This document shows positions 41,471 through 53,144 of a stretch of 64,000 nt of DNA, piece after piece (the first letter of the stretch is position 1; each line of letters starts with the position of its first letter). The position numbers and the translations under genes were made by a program. Under the pieces are notes generated by a model that did no database searches, was not told the origin of the DNA, and was given only the letters and a program-made list of their open reading frames with translations. Origin of the DNA: Dipteris shenzhenensis (Eukaryota > Polypodiophyta > Polypodiopsida > Gleicheniales); the NCBI GenBank assembly GCA_047967505.1, contig CM106541.1, one strand, 5' to 3'.

Positions 41471-43371
41471 GTTAAATTGTACCCAACACTATTGCAGATG
41501 AAGTGAGAACATTGCATGGCTTCTTGAAAAAAGATTCTGTTCAAACTCCTAGGATTATTGGCCACTTTTTAAAAGTTTTTATTTTCTCCTAGGTCCATCT
41601 CAAAAAACAATTGATTCTACAAAAGGGTGGAAATTTATGCAACGCAACTTTTTAAGATGAACTAGATACATATACTTAGGCTTTCAAACTTGACTACACA
41701 TGAATATCATCTTCAAAACACATGCTAGATTATGGATTTTATTTTAAAGGTTGAAAGAAATATTTTACATCCACAAAGTTACGCTAAGATTTCATCATCA
41801 CTCATGGTATAGGAATTTAATTCAAACCAAATGAGCATGAAAGATATTATTATTTATATTATAACCAAGAAACCAAATGAAGTACATGTGAAATATGTAC
41901 CAAATGGGAAATCCATATGACAAATAGAAAACCACATCATTTAAGTATCTTAAAATATGTCCATATGTCAAATTTTATATGAAAAACCAAATGTCTAACT
42001 AAATATCCAACAATATATGCATGTCTTTTCTTCAAAGGTCTCCTAGGAAGGAAGTGTGACATTGGTATGGTAGCTACTAGCAAGGACGGAGGGTCCTTGA
42101 GGTGTCATTTTTTGCAAGGTAGATAGCCACAGTGTGTTAGTGTGTGTGATAGTATAGCTCACTATATGAGGCCCCATGATGCGATATGGACTCAAATGAC
42201 AATACATATGGGCAAGCATGCGCACAAAATACAACTTAGAACATCAAGGAAGAACTTGATGAAGGTAAAATTGCTAGTGCACGAAGCCGTGCAATCAAAT
42301 CACAATGTTGGAACTAGGAAAGTTCAAATGGATGTGACACGGACATTCATAAACAAAATAGTATTAAATGCAAAATGACATAAGGAGGCTCATTATGGCA
42401 ATGCAGGGTTATGCAACATCCTACGACAGTTGGAGCCACTAGAAAAAACATGCGAGTAAGTGGCAATTCCTTAGTGTTAAAGATAGTGATGCTTGTTGTA
42501 AGGTGCTGATGAGGATTAATGATTTTGTTATTACCATTTTAATCAGCTTGCAAGACATTGTTGGAAAATCTAAGAGAACTAGTGCAAGACATTGTTGGAA
42601 AAGCTAAGAGAACTACTTAACCTGATAGTTGTGGACTAGATAGTACCTTAGAGCTCAAATAGAAATGCATGTATGAGTTCTTTAATTGTAGACCCTAGTC
42701 AAGGATTTCAGGAGGATAGATTTTTTGTTTTCAAAATTTCTATGAGGGGTCCAGCTTCAAGGGCTGATATAGTTAATCGCATGAATCATGATGGTTTTGG
42801 CGATTAGAAGACTATTTGGGTGGATGTTTGATCACACAAAAAGAGTGGTTGGCTAGAGCACATTTTCTTTCCATGTTTAAGATCCAAGGTATAATGTTTG
42901 CAATGCAATCATCTCTAAAAATTGCCTTGCAGTACCAACATCATGTTTCTTTGCTACAAGGAAACATCTATATGGTCACCCAATATCTTAAATGGTGTGG
43001 TTCTGCAATACCACATGCATGCATGCATGGAATGTTGACTCCAACATCAGTCTTGATACTATCCCAAATATGTGGCTTGTGTAGGAAGGAACATCCCGTA
43101 CACAAGAAGAGATTGACTCTGTTACAACAGTGGGCTTCAAGCTAGAGACAGCTGGGTGTGGAAGCAATCAACAAAGAATGCATGTGCATGTGCACATAGC
43201 AACATGGGCCAAGAAGACATTGGTGTTTCACCACCCCATGCATACTATAGGTCAAAAGTGTCAAAGGCATCTTGCAATGACCCTTGACACACATATCATA
43301 CAAGAAAGGATTGTAAAGTTGGTTGAACACAAAGTTTTTATGATAGAAAACAAGGGCAGCAACTCAGGTGG
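41471..43371. other. No gene recognised
   Basis: AT-rich to 42,400. A short duplication CAAGACATTGTTGGAAAA.CTAAGAGAACTA lies at about 42,550-42,615. The 109-codon plus-strand frame at 42,816-43,145 has no domain I recognise. The 43,130-43,429 frame runs into the LTR of the next element. Confidence 0.5.
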
Positions 43372-43376
43372 TGGCT

Positions 43377-43618
43377 TGAAGGAAACACAATGGAAGCATA
43401 ATGGAATTATAAGAGTAGTTTATTCATGAGTAGAGGTTGCCTTAAGTAGGCAAGTGATACAATGCATGTGCCCAAGAGAGAGAGCATCTCCAGATCTACT
43501 ATATCTCTCGACCAATTTGTTAATGAGGTCCAATTTTCCTTCAATCATACCCACTGGAACCTTCTTCCACCTAACTTAGTCACACCAGGCACACATACAC
43601 ACCATGTGGTCACATTTT
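43377..43618 (-). repeat. 3' LTR of the copia-type element (inner end eroded)
   Basis: Matches the right LTR in TGAAGGAAAC.CAATGGAAGC, AATCA.ACCCACTGGAACC, CACCTAACYTAGTCACACCA and CACACCATGTGGTCACA, but carries about 100 bases absent from the right copy (43,430-43,530). It loses similarity after 43,618, so the LTR start on the minus strand is missing. Confidence 0.8.
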
Positions 43619-43869
43619 TTTGGTTATTGCTCTTGGTTTACAATTGGGAGAATGGACAATGACTATGCATGCAAAGTTCCCATTATAGATCTGACAAGGT
43701 AAAACTCACACATAAGACTAACAATCATTTAAAGGGACATCCCACAGTAGAGAACCCTTGACTCAGCACACAAACAACTCAGAAGACAAATGGGTCATAA
43801 CCCTCATCAAGGTTGACTTGGGTGGTGAAAGCAGTGAGAGCATTAATCTCCTCTGGTTCTTCTTCTTTT

Positions 43870-44697
43870 ATGATGCTTCCACAAGATTTACTGAGAGTTT
43901 CTTCTTAGTGTAGCACTCCTTTTCAAAATGACCAAGCTTTCCACAGAAATTGCACTTCATCTTGCTCTTGCTTGTAGATCCTTTGAAGTCGTTCTTGGCT
44001 CCACTTTCTTTATAGGTGTAGCCATTCCTTTGCTTGATCTTTCTTTATTCTTCCAAGAGACATGCCTCTATATCTACCAAACTAGTTTTCGATAGATTTG
44101 TAAGAGTAGTCACAATGGTACCATGCTCATTAGGTAGACTCTTAAGTAATATAGCAATCACAATATCATCATCAAGTTTAAATTTGATGCTTGCTAGTTG
44201 AGTCGACATACTTTTCATGGAGTTTAGGTGAGAGGATAGTGACTCTCTCTTGTCGAGCTTCAGTCAAATAACTTAATGAGTAGACTATACTTGGAACATT
44301 TCCCTTGTGCCCCAAAGACAATCTCAAGATGCTTTCATGCAGAATGTGCAGTTTCACATCCATCAATGAGATGAATGAAGGAATCACTCAAGCCTAATGC
44401 AATTATAGCCAATGTCTTTTCATCTCTAGGTAACCATAATGCTTCTTCTTCCCTAGTGGTAGGATTCTTCTTTTTCCCACTAGCAATGTTCCAAATCCCC
44501 TTTTTCATGAGAACAAACTTGAGTTTTGTTTGCCATGTGTGGAATCCCTCATCCTCAAACTTGTCTATCTTTGTTTTAGTAGCCAAATAACAGCAATGTC
44601 TAATCCCTTTAACAATAATGAGAACAAACTTGATTTTTGTTTGCCATGTGTGGGATCCCTCATCGTCAAACTTGTCAATCTTTGTTTTAGTAGCCAT
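43870..44697 (-). pseudogene. gag: copia gag (UBN2-like) with duplicated N-terminus
   Basis: Begins MATKTKIDKFDDEGSHTWQTK and, after 37 codons, repeats itself as LATKTKIDKFEDEGFHTWQTK, because a segment of about 111 bp is tandemly duplicated (44,508 and 44,619 plus-strand copies). KKGIWNIASGKKKNPTTREE, LWLPRDEKTLAIIALGLSDS and HLIDGCETAHSA follow. Beyond a stop, in changing frames: HLEIVFGAQGKCSKYSL, LDDDIVIAILLKSLPNE-like codons, and the zinc knuckle CNFCGKLGHFEKEC near 43,950. This is the order of plant Ty1/copia gag. Stops and shifts make it a pseudogene. Confidence 0.88.
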
Positions 44698-44699
44698 AG

Positions 44700-45711
44700 G
44701 TAAAGTCTTACCAACAATGGCAATGTCTAATCCCTTTACAAAGCCTTAGAAAGAACCATCACCATACAAGTGCACATTGCAAATAAGAAAATATGAGAAT
44801 CCAAGGTCCTTTGCACACTGATAGTATTAGGGAACTTGAGGTTTAGATTGAATATTTGTAACCTTCCTATTGACAAACTTTGACTTCTTCTTGATGGGCT
44901 TCCTCACTCTGATATACTTAAGATTGGATAACTCAAAAGAGGTAGTCATTTAATAAGCAAATAAATTATCACAATCAAGTGCCATATGCAATGAGCACAT
45001 CACCCCCAGAAATGCAAACAAGTATGGCATCCATGAGCTCAATGACTAAGTTACAATGCTCAAGCTCATACAAAATATAGTAAACTTGCAGTCAAGGTCA
45101 AAAGCCCCAAATTTATGTTGACTGCTCAACTGTCAAAGACCAAAAGATGGGAGAAATACTTGGAGAAACAGACCTGATCTTGGAGGGTGAAATTTGACCA
45201 ACAGAGAGAAGCACTTAGAGGGCCTTTTTAGCAGTATGGAAGCTCTATTACCAGAGAATATCCCCCCCAGCAAGGATTTGCGCAATGTTGCATCAGGTTG
45301 CCGAGATGAATTGTGCCACTTTTGACTGCTATTTTGTCGATTTCACCTCAAATACTGGAACATTGGTGCTCAAAATTCATCAGCATTCTCCTCATAGTGT
45401 CACCCAACAACTCCATGAGCCAATATTGGAATGGTGACTCCAAGTGGGGAAATTACATGAAATATCCGTGACCTGTAAAAGTGACAGCACAAGCAATAGA
45501 CAAGATCATTCCCTAATTGCTCTAGACCAAAGATTTGCCCAGTCAAGAGGAGTCTTCAAACCAAAGGGATCACGGAATGGTGCATCAAGGAGGGTGAACA
45601 AGATTAAGGAAAAATCGGACAGAGAGGAAGAAACAATGAATAAGGAGAGAGGTGGGGAAGAAGGTGATAGTGTGGCATAGTGAGGGATGAAGGCTCAAGG
45701 AGGGTGACGAG
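44700..45711 (-). other. Leader of the copia-type element
   Basis: About 1 kb between gag and the primer-binding site. No conserved domain; only short frames on both strands. Confidence 0.6.
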
Positions 45712-45723
45712 GCTCTGATACCA
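45712..45723 (-). promoter_or_regulatory. Primer-binding site for initiator tRNA-Met
   Basis: Minus strand TGGTATCAGAGC, 12 bases, two bases after the LTR end. This is the standard complement of the plant initiator tRNA-Met 3' end. Confidence 0.93.
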
Positions 45724-45725
45724 CA

Positions 45726-45926
45726 TGAAGGAAACTCAATGGAAGCATAATGGAATAAGAGTAGTTTATACAATCAGGTCCATGATTCTCTCAATCACAC
45801 CCACTGGAACCTTCTACCACCTAACCTAGTCACACCAACCACACATCCACACCATGTGGTCACACACAAGCACACATACATCTTGTAACCCTTGGTATAT
45901 ACCCATTACATCAATTTGTCCCAACA
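45726..45926 (-). repeat. 5' LTR of the copia-type element (201 bp)
   Basis: Minus strand TGTTGGGACAAATTG...TTCCTTCA. Complete at both ends as judged by target duplication and primer site, but with an internal deletion relative to the left copy. Confidence 0.85.
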
Positions 45927-46457
45927 TGGCTCACAATATGAAGTAGCAATAAAAGAGATACCATGTTACGCATGTCTAGACTTCCAAGAAAGAGCAAGGG
46001 GTAGGAAATCATAACTTGGCATGCAAGCATATATATTCTGTGTTTCTTCAAGTCTTGGTCCTTTAATGCATAGGCCCACCCATAAGCCTATGCTAAAGAG
46101 GTTAGGCTTGCCCTCACAAGGAAAATAATAAGTTTCTAGTATCCCAGTAAGGAATAAAGTGACGATTAAAGGGAAAATTTTTAAAAGTTAAAGAGAGAAA
46201 TAAAGAGGGAAAACTTAGGGTTGAAGTATAGAAAGAATTAAAACATTACAAGGGGGGGAGGGGTAATAGAGCTACGAGAGTATAAAACAAAAGGAAGGAG
46301 AGGGGGGTTATGAGAGGAGTGTAAGAGAAAAGGTGGAATGCAAGGTACTATGTGCTATGCATTGAGATCTTTTGCTCTGATGTAGTGTCTTGACTTTGAA
46401 AGATCACCTTTTCGGCTTTCGATGCAATTGTGCAATCTTAGCTTTGGAATTTCGCAG

Positions 46458-47002
46458 GCGATTCCGAGCATGCCCAAGATCTTGAAAGGCTACAACCCAG
46501 CGACATGGATGCTCGAGGTTAGCTCCCCATTAGCAAAGATTTGCATCGGGGGGTTGACTTTGCACAGCTCTACAAAGATTCATCTCTCTATCAGTAAGGA
46601 CCAAAGAATTTCCTCGCGCTTCTAGTTACTACCTTAGAGCTGCAAAATTCCACTTGCATTCCCACAATTCAAGCTCAATTTTCTTGCTTCCGAAAAATGT
46701 TGGTTGCCTTCGGGCACAATCAAGCATTGATCAATGAGTTGAGCATGCCTGCACGAGCTTGGCTCTAAGGACATTTACTTCCCCACTCAATCTCCTAAGA
46801 GCGTTTGGGAGTAGTACGAGGCATGCCTCTGGAAGCATGATTGATCTTACTTGCACAATCCTTACTACAACAATATATGATTGATTTTCACAACAGGTGT
46901 TGCGTTGTTGTTTTCGAACCAGTTGTGGCAATCAAATGAATGTTGTTCTATCACGAGAAAGATGCTGGGATCTATTCAGCAATGCCATATGCTTTTGCAC
47001 AG
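46458..47002 (+). pseudogene. PDR/ABCG transporter exon pseudogene
   Basis: An AG acceptor (TTTCGCAG) is followed by AIPSMPKILKGYNPATWMLEVSSP, the hallmark after the second nucleotide-binding domain of plant pleiotropic-drug-resistance (ABCG full-size) transporters. A +1 shift later, VDFAQLYKDSSLYQ. Near the end, FEPVVAIK*MLFYHEKDAGIYSAMPYAFAQ matches the second transmembrane domain and stops at a GTGAGT donor (47,003). The span between is recognisable only in pieces (INELSMPA) with stops and shifts. Both splice signals remain, so this derives from genomic DNA, not a processed transcript. No neighbouring exon is visible. Membrane exporter in its original state. Confidence 0.88.
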
Positions 47003-47489
47003 GTGAGTCGACGAATGGTTTTCAAAGAGAGAAATAGAGCTAAAGGCGAATATAAGCACACTACTATCAAAGATTACATGAACACTTTAAATCTTTTAAT
47101 TGATGTGTCGTGAAGAGTGGCTGACAGCTAAAAGGAATTAAGATACATTGCAAGCGATTTATGAGCAAGGGAATCACATGAAGGACCTGTAAAATGCAGC
47201 TCAAGAGCAACAACACTACCTGAAGGGATAACGAAGCTGAGGAACCATTAGTTCTCAATGGTTCTTTGCTAATTAGTGTTTTTTGCTAATTAGTGTTCTG
47301 CTAATTAGTGTTCTTTGCTAAATTGACATTTAACTTGTGATCCTCATCTTTCCATCATTCTTGATTGTTCAAGGTAAAGTTTTCTTTCAGATTGGTTTTT
47401 CTTTTAATTGAGTAGATTAGCCAATTGCATATACTATGAATGCAAATTAAAATGCTATTTGTTGAATGCATTTATGCAAAATTCTCTAT

Positions 47490-48030
47490 ATTGGTTGCCA
47501 ATTGCAAAAAGTGCTATGTGCCAAAATCAAATTTCTATATGCTATATGCAAATTGTTATGTGCTAAATTCAAATCTATATGAAACCCAAGGAAGGGCATG
47601 TTCCTTGGTCTTATAATTTTTGGAGAGGAAGTGTGCCAACTCTCTCCCCACACAAAATATGTGGTTATGTGCTGAATGCAAAGATGTGCCAAATTCAAAT
47701 TGCTATGTGCAAAATTCAAATTGCTTTATGCTAAATGCAAATTAAAGTGAACCAAAGGAAGGACACATTCCTTGGTCTTATAATTTTTGGAGAGGAAATG
47801 TGCCAACTCTCCCCCACACAAATGTGTGGTTATGTGCTAAATGCAAAGTACTATAAGCCAAATGCAAAGTGCTATGTGCAAAATTCAAATTTATGTGTGC
47901 AAAATTCAAATTTCTTTGTGCTAAATGCAAATTGAAATGAACCCTAAGAAAGGGTGCATTCCTTGGTCTTATGATTTTTGGAGAGGAAGTGAGCCAAGTG
48001 TCCCCGACATGAATGCAAAGTGCTATGTGC
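47490..48030. repeat. Tandem repeat, 167-191-bp units with nested 15-20-bp repeats
   Basis: CCTTGGTCTTATAATTTTTG occurs at 47,603 and 47,770 and, with one change, at 47,961. Each is preceded by AAGGAAGG/AAGAAAGG and followed by GAGAGGAA.TG.GCCAA and a C-run. Between these anchors the phrases GTGCTAAATGCAAA and GTGCAAAATTCAAAT repeat many times with an inner period of 15-20, giving a higher-order structure. Confidence 0.92.
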
Positions 48031-48084
48031 AAAATTCAATTTTCTAAAATCAAAGAGTTTAGTTATATGCTAAAATTATGAAAT

Positions 48085-48365
48085 TTGAAGAAAACATATT
48101 TCTCAATCAATATAGCTACGTGAAGGATCTAGTTTTCTTAAAAACCAAAATTTGGATATAATAACAACAAAAATAGCTATTTTTCCTTCCATGAAATAAG
48201 GCGTTTAGTTAGGTCCATATGTTTGGATGTTATATTTCTCAATCAATATAGCTACGTGAAGGACCTAGTTTTCTTAGGATATCATAACTACAAAAATTTA
48301 GATATCATAAAAAATTTGGATATCCATGAACAGTTATATTTAGGTCGATATGTTTGGATGTTTGG
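48085..48365. repeat. Diverged direct duplication
   Basis: TATTTCTCAATCAATATAGC plus TACGTGAAGGA.CTAGTTTTCTTA occurs at about 48,089 and 48,232. TTAGGTC.ATATGTTTGGATG follows each copy. Spacing about 143. Confidence 0.9.
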
Positions 48366-49810
48366 AAGTCTTTATCGAAGAATGTTTGGACATTACCTTT
48401 GAACGTCAAGAGAGGAAGTTCCGGCGTCTTTTTTCGATTTTACTTCGTTTCGGCATCGGCTTCGGCTTCGGCTTCAGCTTCTGGTTTGCACCTTCTCCTG
48501 GTTTGACGTTGCAAAGCTTCACGCCGTCAATGGGTCGTTGCATCATGCCCACGTTTTCTCTCTTTTTCATCCTCCAAGGTTGGCCTTCGATTTGCAGCTC
48601 CTGAAAATTTGCAGCTCGCAGAACCATTGACCATAATAAAGACAAGCCGCACCTTCCCCAGGCCTCATTTGCTTCGTACTCAAACATCCCGACCACAGCT
48701 CGTGGCGCTCATCGTCCCAGGACCTGCTTGTTTGATTCTTTTTCCAGGTGTGACCCGTGATCGCACTTTGGGCAGAAGCCGCTGCGCACCATCGATGTCG
48801 ACGAAGATCGCATCAGTCTTCCTAGAGGCTCGTACGCATACGGCGCAAACGGCGTTATGGACCTTTGAAGCCTTGTTGGAGGAGAAGACCTTTAATCCGC
48901 TGCCTGCAGACCTTGAAAGCCGTGGAGTGCCTTGCTTTAAATAGATTTGCAAATATGGGCAGAAAATCTCGGAGTTGTTGCTTGCCAGAAGTTGCCAGAA
49001 GATGCTGTTCTAGCCCGTGCACGTTCATAACGAGCGATTGGATGGTGCCACGGATGGTAACGCTCACATGCCTTTAAAGTTTAGGGGGATGGGAAGCTTG
49101 TCCCTTCGCAAGTGCTCGCTAGCAGGGCAGAGTATACAGTCGAGCAGTCTATGGACAAGTCGAAAAATATTTGAATTGCCCCTTTGTCCTGTAGGTGCTT
49201 TGCAAGCAACGCAGGATACAAGTGGGCACGAACTGCCCTGAATCGATTCTTGCCTTGGAAGGTTGCTTGGCTAGCAACTCATCGTACACGCTATACCCTT
49301 GTTTTTTGTTAGAATTCTTCCAACGGATGCCACGCACTAAAAGGTGGGCACCTCGTGGAAACCCCTCTGAAATGTTTTTGTCTTGGCGAGCAACGCATCG
49401 TACAGCTTTGATCTCTCTCGGTAGGATATTTCTGTCGACGGATGGAGAATTTTTGAATAGCTTTGGTCGCTAGCAACATAGATGGAAATACTATCGCTGA
49501 ATAGGTTCAGGTGCTGCTGAATCGGATCGTACACTCTTATCTCTTCCCTTGGTGTTGTGTTATTGCAGACATGACGTTGGGATTCAGGAAATCTTCTCCT
49601 TGTCATTGCTCTTAGCAGCCTTTTGCCTTCACCTTTGCGATCAGATATCTTGCTTTGGAAGTTCGGTAGTTTTTTATTGGAATCCGATTACAGTTGGACC
49701 TAGCACTCGAATTAGCATGAGTGGAAGTAGGATGGACATGAACGAATTAGTTCCAAATTTGCTATTGCCTAATGAGGGGAACATACTACTTCGTCCTTGG
49801 ACATCATTTT
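48366..49810. other. GC-rich, unassigned stretch
   Basis: Higher GC and CpG than neighbours, with several overlapping frames of 60-111 codons on both strands. A TTCGGC hexamer run at 48,450-48,478 and repeated AGCAACGCA.GATACA / AGCAACGCATCGTACA phrases (49,204, 49,275, 49,391) are visible. No domain is recognised in any frame. It may be a leader or LTR region of an unknown element, or the 5' part of a dead gene. Confidence 0.4.
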
Positions 49811-49869
49811 AAGATTCGGGATGGTAGAACATGTGACTTATACTACTTAATCCCAAAACAACTCGTTTT

Positions 49870-50470
49870 GTGTGGGACTAGGATGAAAATACCATTATCA
49901 TGCTAGTCCCACTCTTAACTCCCTCCATGTGTTGGGATGCAAGGGTTACATTCTAGCCTCGAGGGTCTATGGACCATGTTCTAGGGCGAGAGAAAATCAG
50001 ATGATACCACTCTATTCCCAAGTAATTTTCATGAAACTAGGATGGGTCCCTATCCACAAAATAGAGATTGGATTCTTGTTCTAGCATAGAAGAAAAAGTG
50101 TCTGATCGCATTTTATTCCTATTGTAGATGAGATTGCTTTGAATGAACTATAAGATTTTCATTTCAAGGATGAAAATACGTTTAGCATGCTAGTCTGACT
50201 CCAACTACCTCCATGCGAGTATATTTTAGCCGTGAGGGTCTATGGACCATGTTCTAGGATGAGAGAAATTACTACTCTATTCCCAAGTAATTTTGATGGA
50301 ACTAGGATGGAAAAGGTGATTCTCATGGTAGTCCTATGATTTATTATTAGCTCCCTTATGTGCTAGGATGGGTCCAAAATTCATGTCCTAGCATAGAAGA
50401 AAAGTGTCTGATAGCACTTTATTCCTATTGTAGATGAGATTGTTTTGAATGAACTAGAATGGAAATAAGA
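49870..50470. repeat. Tandem pair, ~275-305-bp units
   Basis: GAGGGTCTATGGACCATGTT occurs at about 49,960 and 50,236, CTATTCCCAAGTAATTTT at about 50,008 and 50,277, and AGAAGAAAAAGTGTCTGAT at about 50,087 and 50,395, all in the same order, with other indels between. Confidence 0.88.
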
Positions 50471-53144
50471 TTTCCATTTAAATCACTTTCATGTTTACTT
50501 GGCCAACACTACTCTAAAATCCAACGAAGCCATGTGGCACATTCGAAGCCATTAGATGAAGTGAACTATTATTAGCTACTTGCAATAGTCCATATAGTCA
50601 CACCGGCCAAGCATTCTAGTAATATTCATATGTAGGCTCTACAACCAACGTAGGATACAAGTGCGCATGAAATAAGAAAATTAATGGATGTAGTCGTTGA
50701 GAGGGACATGTAACATTATTTTATGCTCTCCTATTCTTAAAAATAAGTTGTCATTCTAGAGGTCTATGATGGGCAATAAAGTGCCTAGTACAAGTCTATT
50801 CTCTTTATAGACAAATATCTTTGAATGGGACTAGGAGTACTTCATGCTAGTTTCATGAAAGTTTCATACATGTAGTAAGGCCTTTAGAATGGGATTTGCA
50901 AGAGGTTGATCGTTTCATAAATGTTCCTTTCTGTTTTCCACCATGGCTTGGCCTTAAGACCCTCAAGCTCAAAATAAAATGAAAATGCCATGCATCCAAT
51001 TTTATTGCCCCATGCTCATTTATGTGCAATACTAGCACATGGAGGGAATGAAGTAGAAAGGAGATGGGATCTTAGTACCTCTAAACAAGGATGAAAATGC
51101 CTCTTTAGGTTAACTCATAATTGGATAAAGGATAGCAATGAAAAATTATGTGCTTATGAGAGTGAAATTGGCAAGGACATTGTGACTTCTTTTCCATCAT
51201 AAACCTGGCCTCCAAGTTTGAAATAGCGTGAGGTGAACATTTTTCAACTAGAGAATGCCACATGTTGACATTTTCATCTGCATTGTAGGATAGAAGAAAG
51301 ACAAAATTCCCCTTAGTACAATGGAATGCATTTTTCCATTCCCATCCTATTTTTAAATTAGTTGGTATGCTAGTCCTAAATTGGAATTAAATAGCATTAT
51401 CCAAAGGGCTTCCTACATGATGATATTGGATAGTGTTATGAAAAGAAATTGGTAATTGCATATCTTGGCACATATATATATGTGATAGTAAATAATTCTG
51501 CTCATGGGATACTGCCATGCATAAGGTAAGATATAAAATAGGCATTTATGTTTCCCCTTCCACTATTTACTTATTCCACTCAATGATGCTATTTACTTTC
51601 ACTTTAGGGGCTTTGCACCCAATTAGAAACGGAGTATCTGTGTCCTATGTGTGTCCCTTCATTGAAAAATGGAGAGAAATTTTATGTTTGAGAGTGAAAC
51701 CAGACTGAGTGGTATTTTTCCATTTTCTCTAACTTATAGAAGTGGATTAAATTATTTTAGAGCATCATTTGTCATCAGCCCTTTTGTCTTTCTTTAGTTA
51801 AGATTCATTCTTGTTTTGTGTGGATGTGTCTTTGTTTGGAAACAACCTACCCTCCCCTTAAAAAAAAAAAAGAGGAAATGGAGTGGAAATGGGTGCATTT
51901 AGAGAGAGTGATATACTATCTTGATCATATTTCTATCCCTCCATGTGCTACCTTGAAGAGAAATACAATGTTAAATTTGGGTGGTGGGAGAGCAAAACCA
52001 AACATGTGGTATTCTTTCATTCGTCCTAATCCACTTTTTCAAGAATTAGAGAGAATGGAAGAATGCCATGTGTGTTCTCCGACCATCTAAATTTAACATC
52101 GTATTTCTCTGCAAATGGAGGGATAGGAATATGGTGGGGATAGTGTCATGTGCACGTTAGGGACAGGCAAGCAGATGATGGGCTAGAGTGCTATCCATGG
52201 GAACATGGGTCAACAAGATTGCTTTTTCACTTTTCTTGGCACTTGTGTGATTTTCTTGGCTTTTCTTGGCAAGTACTCTTCCCTAAGTCTATAAAGGGAG
52301 GGTTGCACACACCAACTAGAGAGGGACTAGAGCTAAGAGCTATAAGTGCAGAAGTTCACTAGTCGGTATGAGACACCAAGGGTGAGGTTTGGCGTGCAGG
52401 GCTGGTGGTTTCCACGAGGCTCTCTATCTTGGGCTCGATGGGGTGGCGAGTTGCCTACACATTATTCCGATGTTGTAGATTATGGTCTTGATAGGGTTAG
52501 ATCCATAGATGCAATCAGAGGTGCCCTATCGTGGATGATCTCAATCACGATTGAAGTGACGTGAGGTATGCTGGAGTGGCGAATTTCAGGTATGGATCCA
52601 AATCGCAGTTTTCTAAAGGTTTTGCAGTAGTTTGTGATTTCATCGGCTAGGGATGTGAATTCATCATGATTGGAGAGAAAGGACCTTAAATGTAGTGCAA
52701 GAATATCTCGTTGTGAGGAAGATTGAACTAGAGAGAGGAATTCATTAGGACGGAAAGAAGAGAAATTCACCATGAATCTAGGGAAAGCATGTAGACTCTC
52801 AAGTTTGTAATAGAATCCACTTTCTAGGAATTAGGTGAAATGGAAAATTACCATCAAATCTAGTTCCACTCTTAAATATAAAATTTCTCTTCAGATTTCA
52901 ATAGAAGGATATACATAGGATGGAGAGAGATAATACATTTGAGAGTGAAACTAAACTTCGTATCTTCCAATTCATAGAAAGTGGATTTCACTACAAAGTA
53001 AATTCCATTGCAAGGTTTATAGGATGTGAGTAGAATGTGCCAACTGCATCCCTCTGCTAGTCCCATATTGTATTATGCCGGTGTGCTGTTGGAGAGGCGG
53101 CGTCAATCGTAAGTGAACATATGTTACAAAGATCACAATGGCCC
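50471..53144. other. Mosaic of dispersed and inverted repeats; no gene recognised
   Basis: 51,690-51,857 has relatives at about 53,450 and 53,755-53,855 (GAGTGAAAC..GA, CATCA.CCCTTTTGTCTTTCTTT, AAGATTCATT, AACCTACCCT). 52,810-52,900 and 52,925-53,010 are an imperfect inverse pair (ATCCACTTTCTAGGAATTAG / TTCATAGAAAGTGGAT). The frames at 52,150-52,773 show no recognised domain. Confidence 0.5.

Larger units (their letters stand above)
43377..45926 (-). mobile_element. Non-autonomous copia-type LTR element, gag only, with target duplication
   Basis: Flanked by TGGCT at 43,372-43,376 and 45,927-45,931. LTR copies start (plus strand) TGAAGGAAAC at 43,377 and 45,726. The right one ends TTGTCCCAACA at 45,926, so on the minus strand the LTR is TGTTGGGACA...CCTTCA. 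Next to the right (5') LTR lies a primer-binding site for initiator tRNA-Met. A copia-type gag frame on the minus strand is the only coding content; no protease, integrase or reverse transcriptase is present in 2.55 kb. Mobility would need enzymes in trans. Confidence 0.9.

Noticed and set aside
47490-48030. CRISPR-like array of short repeats
   Set aside because: Repeats are diverged, spacers are repeats themselves; a plant tandem repeat.
48366-49473. A host gene in the GC-rich stretch
   Set aside because: Frames on both strands overlap, none has a recognisable domain or splice pattern; kept only as unassigned.
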